Source of the DNA: Streptomyces humicola
Lineage (GTDB): Bacteria; Actinomycetota; Actinomycetes; Streptomycetales; Streptomycetaceae
Length of the DNA stretch: 64,000 bases
Assembly (NCBI RefSeq): GCF_024436035.1
Contig: NZ_JANFNG010000021.1
Coordinates: 1-64,000, forward strand
Direction of reading: 5' to 3'
The position numbers were made by a program, and so were the translations under genes. The notes under the pieces are model-generated. The model was given only the letters and a program-made list of their open reading frames with translations. It made no database searches and was not told where the DNA came from. Positions 41,401-49,998 of the stretch are shown piece after piece (within the stretch, counting starts at the first letter, position 1; each line of letters starts with the position of its first letter).

Positions 41401-42999
41401 TCAGGCGAGCGAGACCAGGTCCGCGTAGTCCTCGCCCCACAGGTCCTCGACACCGTCCGGGAGCAGGATGATCCGCTCCGGCTGCAGGGCGTCCACCGCG
41501 CCCTCGTCGTGTGTGACGAGCACGACCGCGCCCGTGAAGGAGTGGAGCGCGCCGAGGATCTCCTCGCGGCTGGCCGGGTCGAGGTTGTTGGTCGGCTCGT
41601 CGAGGAGCAGGACGTTGGCGCTGGAGACCACGAGGGTGGCAAGCGCCAGACGCGTCTTCTCGCCGCCGGAGAGCACGCCCGCGGGCTTGTCGACATCGTC
41701 GCCGGAGAAGAGGAAGGAGCCGAGGATCTTGCGGATCTCGACCAGGTCCATGTCGGGAGCGGCGGAGCGCATGTTCTCCAGGACCGTGCGCTCCGGGTCG
41801 AGCGTCTCGTGCTCCTGCGCGTAGTAACCGAGCTTGAGACCGTGGCCCGGTACCACCTCGCCAGTGTCCGGCTTCTCGACGCCCGCAAGCAGCCGCAGCA
41901 GCGTCGTCTTGCCCGCACCGTTGAGGCCGAGGACGACGACGCGGGAGCCCTTGTCGATGGCGAGGTCGACGTCGGTGAAGATCTCCAGCGAGCCGTAGGA
42001 CTTGGACAGGCCGCTGGCGGTGAGCGGGGTCTTGCCGCACGGCGCCGGGTCGGGGAAGCGCAGCTTGGCCACCTTGTCCGACTGGCGTACCTCGTCCAGG
42101 CCGGAGAGCAGCCGCTCGGCGCGGCGGGCCATGTTCTGCGCGGCGACGGTCTTGGTGGCCTTGGCGCGCATCTTGTCGGCCTGGGCGTTGAGGGCGGCGG
42201 CCTTCTTCTCGGCGTTGGCGCGCTCGCGCTTGCGGCGCTTCTCGTCGGCCTCGCGCTGGGCCAGGTACTGCTTCCAGCCCATGTTGTACAGGTCGATGCA
42301 GGCGCGGTTGGCGTCGAGGTAGAAGACCTTGTTGACCACCTCGTCGACGAGGTTGATGTCGTGCGAGATGACGACGAAGCCGCCCCGGTAGGTCTTGAGG
42401 AAGTCCCGCAGCCACAGGATCGAGTCGGCGTCGAGGTGGTTGGTCGGCTCGTCGAGGAGCAGGGTGTCGGCGTCGGAGAAGAGGATGCGGGCGAGCTCGA
42501 CGCGGCGGCGCTGGCCGCCGGAGAGCGTCTGCAGCGGCTGGCCGAGCACCCGGTCCGGCAGGCCGAGCGCGGCGGCGATGGTGGCGGCCTCGGCCTCGGC
42601 AGCGTAGCCGCCCTTGGTGAGGAACTCGGTCTCCAGGCGCGAGTACTTCTTCATCGCGTTCTCGCGGGTGGCGCCCTTGCCGTTGGCCATCCGCTCCTCG
42701 TTCTCGCGCATCTTGCGGAGCACGGTGTCCAGGCCGCGGGCGGACAGGATGCGGTCGCGGGCGAGCACGTCGAGGTCGCCGGTGCGCGGGTCCTGCGGGA
42801 GGTAGCCGACCTCGCCGCTGCGGGTGACGGTGCCGGTGGCGGGCTGACCCTCGCCGGCGAGCACCTTGGTGAGGGTGGTCTTGCCCGCACCGTTGCGGCC
42901 GACCAGGCCGATGCGGTCGCCACGGGCGATGCGGAACGATGCGGACTCGATCAGAATGCGGGCGCCGGCGCGCAGCTCCAGGCCGGTGGCAGTGATCAC
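41401..42999 (-). CDS. ABC-F family ATPase
   Basis: A 532-residue soluble protein with two ABC ATPase domains and no membrane segment. Domain 1 has Walker A GRNGAGKTT and signature LSGGQRRR with LLLDEPTNHLD. The interdomain linker (about residues 245-310) is charged and helical (EADEKRRKRERANAEKK). Domain 2 has LNGAGKTT and LSGGEKTR with LLLDEPTNNLD. ABC-F proteins act on ribosomes. The short C-terminus and context do not single out antibiotic resistance, so a housekeeping translation factor is more likely. GTG start at 42999. Confidence 0.92.
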   Translation of the reverse strand: MITATGLELRAGARILIESASFRIARGDRIGLVGRNGAGKTTLTKVLAGEGQPATGTVTRSGEVGYLPQDPRTGDLDVLARDRILSARGLDTVLRKMRENEERMANGKGATRENAMKKYSRLETEFLTKGGYAAEAEAATIAAALGLPDRVLGQPLQTLSGGQRRRVELARILFSDADTLLLDEPTNHLDADSILWLRDFLKTYRGGFVVISHDINLVDEVVNKVFYLDANRACIDLYNMGWKQYLAQREADEKRRKRERANAEKKAAALNAQADKMRAKATKTVAAQNMARRAERLLSGLDEVRQSDKVAKLRFPDPAPCGKTPLTASGLSKSYGSLEIFTDVDLAIDKGSRVVVLGLNGAGKTTLLRLLAGVEKPDTGEVVPGHGLKLGYYAQEHETLDPERTVLENMRSAAPDMDLVEIRKILGSFLFSGDDVDKPAGVLSGGEKTRLALATLVVSSANVLLLDEPTNNLDPASREEILGALHSFTGAVVLVTHDEGAVDALQPERIILLPDGVEDLWGEDYADLVSLA

Positions 43000-43139
43000 G
43001 GAAAGGGCTCCAGGACGTCGTGGACGAGGGGACGGTCGGGCGGGATCGGCCGGGCGCCGTCTAATCCGTGGGATCCGTGAGCAAAACTGCCATGGGGAGA
43101 GTCTACCGGGGCCCCGCAACCGCATTTCGGCCCGCCGGG

Positions 43140-44492
43140 TCACCCGCCGTCGTGGACTCCCTGGTGGACCTGGAACGCCGCCCGTCGCACGGCCTTGGCC
43201 AGCACCGGGTCGGGGTGGGCCGCGGCGAGCGCCACCAGCACCTGCACGGTGCGGGGGTGGCCGGTGCCGCGCACCTCCTCCAGCAGCCGGGACAGGGACT
43301 CCTGGACCGCGCCGTCCAGATGGCCGACGAGCAGATGCCCGTCGCCGTGGTCGGCGACGGCTGCCGCGGTGTCGACCCACAACCAGGTGGCTTCCTCCCG
43401 GGTGAGCAGCGCCATCTGCTCCTCCGGCTGGCAGCCCTGCTGCTCGGCGAGCCAGAGCAGGGCGTAGGGGCGCAGCTGCGGCTCGTCGACGACGGCACGA
43501 ACGGCGGGTTCGGCGGGGGCGCCGACGGTGCGCAGCGCCTCGAAGGCGAGCCCGCGCAGCAGGGCGTCGTCGCCGCGTGCGACGTCGAGGAGTTCGGCGA
43601 CGGCCTGTGCGGCGGGGCGGGCGGCGAGCCAGGCGCGGTACTCGACGCGGGCGGGGCCCGGCGAGTAGTCGGCGCAGGCGCGCAGCAGGTCCTCGGCGGA
43701 CTGCTCGATGTGCCCGGCGGGTGACTGGGCGGCGACGCAGATCTGTTCGAGTTTGACCCACACCGCCCAGTTGCCGAGGGCGGTGAGCGCGACCTCCTCT
43801 CCGGGGCCGGCGACGCGGGCGCCGGCGTCGCCGGATCTCAACGCGCCGGTCGACCCCAACGCTTCCAGCGTCCACTCCAGCAGTCCTGGCAGCGGGTCGC
43901 CGCCGCCGTCGGCGGGCGGCTCACGGCGCTCGGTGCGCAGCTCGGCGACGCGCTGGCGCAGCAGGTCGAGGAGGGCGGAGACCGGCACCGGGCCCGAGGA
44001 CAGGTGGAGGAACGACAGCAGCTGCGGTGCCGCCTCGATGACCTCGGCGACGAGGGCGGGGTCGGCGGCCTCGGGGGCGAGACGGCCGAGGTGGGCGAGG
44101 GACCAGGCGTCGAAGAGCGCGACCCAGCCGCGCAGCACGGCGGTGTCGTCCCGGTCCCATGCGCGCAGCCGCCACCCGGGACGGGCGGCGCCGTCGCGCA
44201 GTTCGACGAGGCCGGCCAGCCGGGCACGGTCCCATGAGGCCCGCACCTGATCGGTCTTCAGCTCCAGTGCGAGCGCGGCGCGTTCCAGGTCGGCCTCGGG
44301 CAGTATCCCGCTCGGCGCCGGCCGCAGCGGCGCCCTGCGCCCGGTCTCCGCCTCCGCCCAGCGGGCCAGCTGGACGGCGTCGGCGAGGACGTGCCGTGCC
44401 TGTGCGGCGAGTGCGGTGGGGGTGGGCGTCCCGTCGGGCGGTCGCGGCGGCCCGTTCCGGCGGACGGTGGTCACCTTGCGCACGGCCGCCAT
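43140..44492 (-). CDS. hypothetical helical protein, actinobacterial
   Basis: A 450-residue cytosolic protein. The N-terminal third (ARHVLADAVQLARWAEAETGRR; ASWDRARLAGLVELRDG) resembles a winged-helix arrangement. The C-terminal half consists of short helical repeats (AVAELLDVARGDDALLRGLAFEALR; PYALLWLAEQQ) reminiscent of HEAT repeats. The ATG at 44492 is chosen; a GTG 54 bases upstream is possible. No family I can name. It follows ABC-F upstream in the same direction. Confidence 0.68.
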   Translation of the reverse strand: MAAVRKVTTVRRNGPPRPPDGTPTPTALAAQARHVLADAVQLARWAEAETGRRAPLRPAPSGILPEADLERAALALELKTDQVRASWDRARLAGLVELRDGAARPGWRLRAWDRDDTAVLRGWVALFDAWSLAHLGRLAPEAADPALVAEVIEAAPQLLSFLHLSSGPVPVSALLDLLRQRVAELRTERREPPADGGGDPLPGLLEWTLEALGSTGALRSGDAGARVAGPGEEVALTALGNWAVWVKLEQICVAAQSPAGHIEQSAEDLLRACADYSPGPARVEYRAWLAARPAAQAVAELLDVARGDDALLRGLAFEALRTVGAPAEPAVRAVVDEPQLRPYALLWLAEQQGCQPEEQMALLTREEATWLWVDTAAAVADHGDGHLLVGHLDGAVQESLSRLLEEVRGTGHPRTVQVLVALAAAHPDPVLAKAVRRAAFQVHQGVHDGG

Positions 44493-44614
44493 CGGCCTGC
44501 TGGGTACGAGACGAAGCCTGCTGTCACGCGGGGAACGGGACGTCACGGGAGCAGTCTTACCGGCTGAGCCCCCGGAAACCCAAACGAGCGCCCCCGGGCA
44601 CCCGCCGGCACGGG

Positions 44615-45763
44615 CTACATCAGCGGGGTCAGGAAGCGGCGCAGCGCCTCCTCGTACCTGTCCGGGTCGGCGTTCCACATCGCCTGGTGACCGGCGTTCG
44701 CCACGGTGTGGAGGGTGACCAGGTCCGGGCGGAGCTCGGCGAGTCGGCGGGAGTGCTCCCATGGGGCGATGGTGTCGTCCGGGCCGTGGAACACCAGTGC
44801 GGGAACGGCCAGTTTGGCCGGTTCCGCGGAATCCGTGAGGCGCTGCGCGTGCAGTCCGGTGCGGCCTTGTGCGGCCCGTATCGCAAGTGGCACCAGCGGA
44901 GCCGGCACGCCGTGGCCCCGGACCAGCCCGCGGAGCGCGGACTGCCAGTCGAGCACCGGCGAGTCGAGGACGAGGCCGCTGATCCGGCTGCGCTGCGGCG
45001 AGTGGTCGGCGACGCGCAGCGCCATCGTCGCCCCCACGGACCAGCCGTAGAGCACGGCCCGTTCGGCGCCGTAGCGCACCGCGTAGCGCAGTGCCGCGTC
45101 GACGTCGCGCCATTCGGTGTCGCCGAGGTGCCCTATGCCGTCGGGGGACCTCGGCGCGCCCGCGTCGTTGCGGTAAGTCATGACGAGGACGGGGAAGCGC
45201 AGACGGTGCAGGAGCGGCAGGACGGCGAGCGGCTGGCGGCGGCTGGTGCCGAGGCCATGGACGGCAATGACGCAGGTGGAGCGGTCTCCGGGCACGAACC
45301 AGGCGGGCATCGGACCGAGTTCGCCGTCGACCTCCACGTCGCGGTAGGCGATTGCGTGTGCGGTCTGCGGATCGCCGGCGTACGCCTCGGGGGTGAGGTG
45401 CACGGGCATGCCGGTGACCGGGGCGCCTTCCTGGACCCGGTCGAGACGGCGGGTGACGGAGTCGGGGGTGGTGGCGAGGACGGGGCCGAGCAGGGCGTGG
45501 CAGCCGTCGGCGGACAGTCCGTAGACGCCGGGGCGCAGCGAGGCGAGCGTGCGGGTCAGGGTGACGGCCCCGGCGGCGGTATCGTGCACGGTCAGCGGGT
45601 CGTCCTCGCGGTCCGGCGAGCCGAGGGCCGGGCCGTTCGGCCGCGGGTTGAGGGCGAGGCCGGAGACGTACCGGCCGGCCGCCACCGCGGCAGCACCGGC
45701 ACCGAGACATGTGGCGGCCACGGTCGCCGCGGTACGCAGGCGCATCCGTTCCAGTGTCGGCAC
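44615..45763 (-). CDS. alpha/beta hydrolase, membrane-anchored or secreted
   Basis: A 382-residue serine hydrolase. The N-terminus has a hydrophobic segment (about residues 11-31) that could be a signal or anchor. After a linker domain, the hydrolase core shows VIAVHGLG for the oxyanion strand, nucleophile elbow GWSVG at residues 230-234, Asp in FHGPDDTIAP and His in NAGHQAMW, a complete triad. This resembles the BEM46/prolyl-oligopeptidase-like lipase group. Substrate unknown. Confidence 0.85.
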   Translation of the reverse strand: MPTLERMRLRTAATVAATCLGAGAAAVAAGRYVSGLALNPRPNGPALGSPDREDDPLTVHDTAAGAVTLTRTLASLRPGVYGLSADGCHALLGPVLATTPDSVTRRLDRVQEGAPVTGMPVHLTPEAYAGDPQTAHAIAYRDVEVDGELGPMPAWFVPGDRSTCVIAVHGLGTSRRQPLAVLPLLHRLRFPVLVMTYRNDAGAPRSPDGIGHLGDTEWRDVDAALRYAVRYGAERAVLYGWSVGATMALRVADHSPQRSRISGLVLDSPVLDWQSALRGLVRGHGVPAPLVPLAIRAAQGRTGLHAQRLTDSAEPAKLAVPALVFHGPDDTIAPWEHSRRLAELRPDLVTLHTVANAGHQAMWNADPDRYEEALRRFLTPLM

Positions 45764-45832
45764 CCCGGGCGGATGCGGCCAGTGGGGGGAAGCGGGCGGG
45801 TGAGGGATAGGCGTGCTCAGGGCTTCGGGGCC

Positions 45833-46492
45833 TCAGGGCCTTTGCCCGTACCCGCGCAGTTTGGCGCCGACGCGGTCGATCTCTTCGCGGGCAAGGAGGG
45901 TGGGGGTGCCTGCGGCGGTCGCGGCGAGCCATACCTGGCACATCCACTCCAGCTGCGCGGTGTGGTCGTACGCCTGGTCGAGGCTCGCGCCGTGGACGAC
46001 AGTGCCGTGGTTGCGCAGCAGGCAGCCGGTGCGGTCGCGGAGCGCTTCGAGCATGTTCGCGGCGAGCTCCTGCGATCCGTACGTGGCGTAGGGGGCGACC
46101 CGCACCGGGCCGCCGAGGGCGGCGCACATGTAGTGGACGGCGGGGAGCTCGTCGACGAGGGTGGAGACGGCCGTGGCGTGCACGGCGTGGGTGTGGACGA
46201 CGGCCCGGGCACCGGTGGTGCGGTAGACGGCGAGGTGCAGGGGGAGTTCGCTGGTGGGCCGCAGGATGCCGATGCGGGGCCTGCCGTCGAGTCCGACGGC
46301 GAGCAGGTCGCCGGGACCGAGCCTGTCGTAGCGCACGCCGCTCGGCGTCACCAGCACCAGGTCGCCGACCCGGACCGAGACGTTGCCCGACGTCCCGACC
46401 ACGAGGCCGTCGGCGGCCGTGCGCCGCGCGGTGGCCACGAGGTCGTCCCACGCCTCGCGCAGATCCTCGCCGCCCGTGTGCCCGTCCGTCAT
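45833..46492 (-). CDS. class II aldolase/adducin family protein
   Basis: A 219-residue zinc aldolase-fold protein. GLVVGTSGNVSVR binds substrate phosphate in relatives. VVHTHAVHATAV supplies two zinc histidines, and RNHGTVVHG the third. The size fits fuculose-phosphate aldolase or methylthioribulose-phosphate dehydratase; I cannot choose. GGAGG lies eight bases before the ATG at 46492. It diverges from the FAD oxidoreductase. Confidence 0.88.
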   Translation of the reverse strand: MTDGHTGGEDLREAWDDLVATARRTAADGLVVGTSGNVSVRVGDLVLVTPSGVRYDRLGPGDLLAVGLDGRPRIGILRPTSELPLHLAVYRTTGARAVVHTHAVHATAVSTLVDELPAVHYMCAALGGPVRVAPYATYGSQELAANMLEALRDRTGCLLRNHGTVVHGASLDQAYDHTAQLEWMCQVWLAATAAGTPTLLAREEIDRVGAKLRGYGQRP

Positions 46493-46520
46493 CTGCCGCA
46501 CCTCCGGTAACTGATCCTGA

Positions 46521-46534
46521 CACGTTGCACGTTG
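46521..46534. repeat. direct repeat CACGTTG x2 in a divergent promoter region
   Basis: CACGTTGCACGTTG lies between the divergent aldolase and oxidoreductase starts (111-base gap). It could be a half-site pair for a regulator of both genes. Confidence 0.45.
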
Positions 46535-46603
46535 CCGGTCGCGACGAGGGCGCAATAGCATCCCCCACCACGACGACCAGCACTGACACCTGCAGGGGCA
46601 TCC

Positions 46604-47995
46604 ATGACCACCGTCAACGGCGGTATCTCCTTCTGGTACGCGAGCACCGGCATACCCGCTCCGCGGGAGCCGCTGCCGGGCGACGCGGCGGCGGACGTGT
46701 GCATCGTCGGCGGTGGCTTCACCGGACTGTGGACGGCGTACTACCTGAAGAAGTCCGTACCGTTCCTGCGGATCACCGTGCTGGAGCAGAAGTTCTGCGG
46801 GTACGGCGCCTCGGGGCGCAACGGCGGCTGGCTCTACAACGGCATCGCCGGCCGCGACGCCTATGCGAAGCGGCACGGCCTCGATGCGGCGGTGCGGCTG
46901 CAACAGGCGATGAACGAGACGGTCGACGAGGTGGTTCGGGTCACCGACGAGGAGGGGATCGACGCCGACGTCCACAAGGGCGGGGTGCTCGAGGTCGCCT
47001 ATTCCCCTGCGCAGTTGGCGCGGTTGAAGGCCTTTCACGAGGCGGAGGTCGCCTTCGGCGAGAAGGAGCGGGTGCTGCTCGGCGCGGCCGAGGCCGCCGA
47101 GCGGATCCGGGTGGCGGGAACGGTGGGCGCCACGTGGACCCCGCACGGCGCGCGGATCCACCCGGTGAAGCTGGTGCAGGGGCTTGCGCGGGCGGTGGAG
47201 GCGCTGGGGGTGGTGGTCCACGAGTCGACGCCGGTGACCGAGATCCGGCCGAAGCACGCGGTCACCCCGTACGGCACCGTACGCGCGCCCTATGTGCTGC
47301 GCTGCACCGAGGGGTTCACTGCGGCGCTGAGGGGACAGCGGCGGGTGTGGCTGCCGATGAACTCCTCGATGATCGCCACCGAGCCGCTGCCACAGGCGGT
47401 GTGGGAGACCATCGGCTGGGAGGGGTTGGAGACCCTCGGCGACATGGCCCATGCGTACATGTACGCGCAGCGGACGGCGGACGGGCGCATCGCGCTGGGC
47501 GGCCGGGGCGTGCCGTACCGGTTCGGGTCGCGGACCGACAACGACGGCCGGACGCAGCAGTGGACGGTGGAGGCGCTGCGCGAGATCCTGGTGCGCTTCT
47601 TCCCGGCGACGGCCGGGGTCGCGATCGACCATGCCTGGTCGGGGGTGCTCGGGGTGCCGCGTGACTGGTGTGCGACGGTCACGCTCGACCGGTCGACGGG
47701 GCTCGGCTGGGCGGGCGGCTATGTGGGCAGCGGGGTCGCCACCGCGAACCTCGCGGCGCGCACGCTGCGCGACCTGGTGCGGCTCGATTCCGGACAGGAC
47801 GGGCCGACGGAGCTGACGGAGCTGCCGTGGGTCGGGCACCGGGTGCGGCGCTGGGAGCCGGAGCCGCTGCGCTGGCTCGGGGTGCACGGGCTGTACGCGG
47901 CGTACCGGGCGGCGGACCGGCGCGAAAGCACCGGGCGCAGCGCGCAGACGGCTACGCTGGCGCGGCTTGCGGACCGGGTGTCCGGGCGCGGGTGA
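46604..47995 (+). CDS. FAD-dependent amine/amino-acid oxidoreductase (DAO family)
   Basis: A 463-residue flavoprotein. DVCIVGGGFTGLWTAYYLKK (about residues 31-50) is the Rossmann FAD motif, followed by GYGASGRNGGWLYNGIAG typical of PuuB/glycine-oxidase relatives. The C-terminal SGVLGVPRDWCATV and GGYVGSGVATANLAARTL complete the family pattern. It probably oxidises an amine or imino acid; substrate not inferable. ATG start at 46604. Confidence 0.9.
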   Translation: MTTVNGGISFWYASTGIPAPREPLPGDAAADVCIVGGGFTGLWTAYYLKKSVPFLRITVLEQKFCGYGASGRNGGWLYNGIAGRDAYAKRHGLDAAVRLQQAMNETVDEVVRVTDEEGIDADVHKGGVLEVAYSPAQLARLKAFHEAEVAFGEKERVLLGAAEAAERIRVAGTVGATWTPHGARIHPVKLVQGLARAVEALGVVVHESTPVTEIRPKHAVTPYGTVRAPYVLRCTEGFTAALRGQRRVWLPMNSSMIATEPLPQAVWETIGWEGLETLGDMAHAYMYAQRTADGRIALGGRGVPYRFGSRTDNDGRTQQWTVEALREILVRFFPATAGVAIDHAWSGVLGVPRDWCATVTLDRSTGLGWAGGYVGSGVATANLAARTLRDLVRLDSGQDGPTELTELPWVGHRVRRWEPEPLRWLGVHGLYAAYRAADRRESTGRSAQTATLARLADRVSGRG

Positions 47996-48057
47996 TCGCC
48001 GGCGGCTGATGGTTGCCGTGGCCGGAAAGATCCCCCGGCTCCCGCAGGCCGCCTGCT

Positions 48058-48079
48058 GTTCACCTTCCGTTCATTCTCA
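48058..48079 (+). promoter_or_regulatory. PHO box (PhoP-binding direct repeats)
   Basis: GTTCACCTTCC is followed at once by GTTCATTCTCA: two 11-base direct repeat units, the first with the exact GTTCACC core of Streptomyces PHO boxes. It ends 49 bases before the pit start. It predicts phosphate-starvation control by PhoR-PhoP. Confidence 0.82.
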
Positions 48080-48128
48080 GTCCCTACGGTCGCCGCGTTA
48101 CTGACCGATCAAACGATTGCCTGGGTGA

Positions 48129-49394
48129 ATGGAACACATCACGCTGCTCGTTGGAGTCGTGATCGTCACCGCTCTCGTCTTCGACTTCACGAACGGCTTC
48201 CACGACACCGCCAACGCCATGGCGACCACGATTTCCACGGGCGCCATGAAGCCCAAGATCGCGGTGGCGATGTCCGCGGTGCTCAACCTCGCCGGGGCCT
48301 TCCTCTCGGTCCAGGTCGCCAAGACGATCTCGGGCGGGATCATCGACGAGAAGTCCGGTGTCCGGCCCGAAGTGATCTTCGCTGCGCTGATCGGGGCAAT
48401 CGTCTGGAACCTGGTGACCTGGCTGGCCGGGCTCCCGTCGAGTTCCTCGCATGCGCTCTTCGGGGGGCTCATCGGCGCGACCCTGGTCGCGGTGGGCCTG
48501 CACGGCATCAACGGCGACGCGATCATGATGAAGATCGTGATCCCGGCGGTCGCCTCCCCGGTCGTGGCGGGTATTGCCTCGTTCCTGGCGACCCGCGCGA
48601 CGTACCGCATCGCACGTGACGCAGGACCGAAGGCCACGTCGAAGGGCTACCGCGCGGGGCAGGTCTCCTCGGCGGCTCTCGTCTCCCTCGCCCACGGCAC
48701 CAGTGACGCCCAGAAGACCATGGGTGTCATCACCCTCGCCCTCGTCAGCGCCGGTCTGGTGGCGCCGCACTCCGACCCGCCGGTGTGGGTGATCCTCGTC
48801 GCGGCGACGGCGATGGGTCTCGGTACGTACATCGGCGGATGGCGGATCATCCGCACGATGGGCAAGGGCATCACCGACATCCAACCGGCGCAGGGCTTCG
48901 CCGCGCAGACCGGTGCGGCCGCCACCATCCTCGCCTCCTCGCATCTCGGCTTCGCGCTGTCGACGACGCATGTGGTCTCCGGTGCGGTGATGGGCACCGG
49001 GCTCGGCCGCAGGGGAGCCGTGGTGCGGTGGATCACCGCGAGCCGGATGGCGGCCTCGTGGATCATCACGCTGCCGGCGGCGGGTCTGGTGGCCGGAGGC
49101 GCGACGCTCCTCGTCGACGAGGGCACCTGGGGCCTGTGGGTGGTCACGCTGCTGGCACTGGCGGTCTGCGCCGGCGCGTATGGAGCGGCGCAGCGCAGGC
49201 GCATCGACCACACCAACGTCAACGACGTCGAGTACGTCGAGAACGCGGTGGGTGCCGAGCGCGCCGCAGCCGATGTGCCGGCCGGCGCGGAGCGCTTCGA
49301 CGCCTTCGCCCCGCCGCTGAGCACGACGATCGCGGCGCCGGCCTCCCGTGCCGTCCAGACGCCCATGCAGACGCAGAAGGAAACGGCACTGTGA
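48129..49394 (+). CDS. pit: low-affinity inorganic phosphate transporter (PiT family)
   Basis: A 421-residue membrane symporter. The two PHO4 signature repeats are DFTNGFHDTANAMATTIS near residue 19 and VSLAHGTSDAQKTMGV near 185, with the usual inverted-repeat topology of about ten helices. A cytosolic C-terminal tail of about 60 residues follows. It moves phosphate (often as metal-phosphate) with protons. A PHO box lies just upstream, and the next gene overlaps by four bases. Streptomyces usually has two such transporters, one of them PhoP-controlled. Confidence 0.94.
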   Translation: MEHITLLVGVVIVTALVFDFTNGFHDTANAMATTISTGAMKPKIAVAMSAVLNLAGAFLSVQVAKTISGGIIDEKSGVRPEVIFAALIGAIVWNLVTWLAGLPSSSSHALFGGLIGATLVAVGLHGINGDAIMMKIVIPAVASPVVAGIASFLATRATYRIARDAGPKATSKGYRAGQVSSAALVSLAHGTSDAQKTMGVITLALVSAGLVAPHSDPPVWVILVAATAMGLGTYIGGWRIIRTMGKGITDIQPAQGFAAQTGAAATILASSHLGFALSTTHVVSGAVMGTGLGRRGAVVRWITASRMAASWIITLPAAGLVAGGATLLVDEGTWGLWVVTLLALAVCAGAYGAAQRRRIDHTNVNDVEYVENAVGAERAAADVPAGAERFDAFAPPLSTTIAAPASRAVQTPMQTQKETAL

Positions 49395-49612
49395 ACATCG
49401 ACTGGGGAGCCCTGGGCTCGGTCCTCGGCGTCAGCGTCATCAGCACGGTCGGGCTGGTGGGCCTGTTCACGCTCGGCATCGCCGCTCTGTCCAGGCAAGA
49501 GGCGGCCGAGGCGCGCGGAGCGGCGGCGCCGCTGGCGCGCGGGGGCGCTTATGCCTGTTTCGCACTGTGCGCGGCGGCCGTCGCCTATGGGATCTATCTG
49601 ATCGCCCTGTAG
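49391..49612 (+). CDS. small membrane protein coupled to pit
   Basis: A 73-residue protein with two membrane helices (about residues 10-32 and 49-70). Its GTG overlaps the pit stop by four bases, so it is translated with the transporter and may be a subunit or stabiliser. I recognise no named family. Confidence 0.78.
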   Translation: MNIDWGALGSVLGVSVISTVGLVGLFTLGIAALSRQEAAEARGAAAPLARGGAYACFALCAAAVAYGIYLIAL

Positions 49613-49627
49613 CGGCGGGGAGTTCGG

Positions 49628-49649
49628 CGGGTGGGGTGCGCCCCGCCCG
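49628..49649 (+). terminator. hairpin terminator after the pit operon
   Basis: CGGGTGGGG and CCCCGCCCG pair (one T-G wobble) around TGCG, 15 bases beyond the small membrane protein stop. Confidence 0.7.
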
Positions 49650-49714
49650 CGTTTGCGCTCTCATGCGCGCCGTGTGTGCCTCGGCACACTCCCCCCTCGC
49701 AGGTCAAGGGGAAG

Positions 49715-49744
49715 TTGACTGCCGTTCGCGGAACATGGTGGACT
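49715..49744 (+). promoter_or_regulatory. probable promoter of the cobalamin operon
   Basis: TTGACT at 49715-49720 and TGGACT at 49739-49744 are spaced by 18 bases. They would put the transcript start near 49751, just where the riboswitch begins. Confidence 0.45.
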
Positions 49745-49750
49745 TCGCGG

Positions 49751-49895
49751 TGCCAAACGGCGACAGGAGAGGAAGCCGGTGAGAATCCGGCGCGGTCCCG
49801 CCACTGTCACCGGGGAGTGCGTCCCCACCCGAGCGTCACGGCCGAGGGATCGGCTGGAAGGCCCGGGGACGTGCCGATCCGGGAGCCAGGAGACT
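49751..49895 (+). promoter_or_regulatory. adenosylcobalamin riboswitch
   Basis: The region carries the conserved cobalamin aptamer: GGAAGCCGGTGAGAATCCGG (49781-49800 region), the B12 box with GGTCCCGCCACTGTCACC (about 49794-49812), and the closing GGGAGCCAGGAGACTCTCAT (about 49881-49900). It lies about 100 bases upstream of cbiB. Known riboswitches of this class switch off biosynthesis genes when adenosylcobalamin binds. Here it should control the whole downstream cob operon. In Streptomyces, control is probably at ribosome-binding-site access, though I did not find the exact sequester pairing. Confidence 0.93.
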
Positions 49896-49998
49896 CTCAT
49901 CGCCGGTCACGTCGAACCAGGGCGCGGACCCTGAGTGAGGACTTCTGCCATGTCCGGCATCCGCCGAACGCCTCTCAGCCCGACGGCGGTGTGAGCCC

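Noticed and set aside
41401-42999. antibiotic-resistance ABC-F assignment
   Set aside because: No biosynthetic or resistance context, and the sequence features I can see do not separate it from housekeeping ABC-F proteins.
41323-43080. 585-codon plus-strand frame rich in Val/Leu/Gly
   Set aside because: Antisense of the ABC-F gene.
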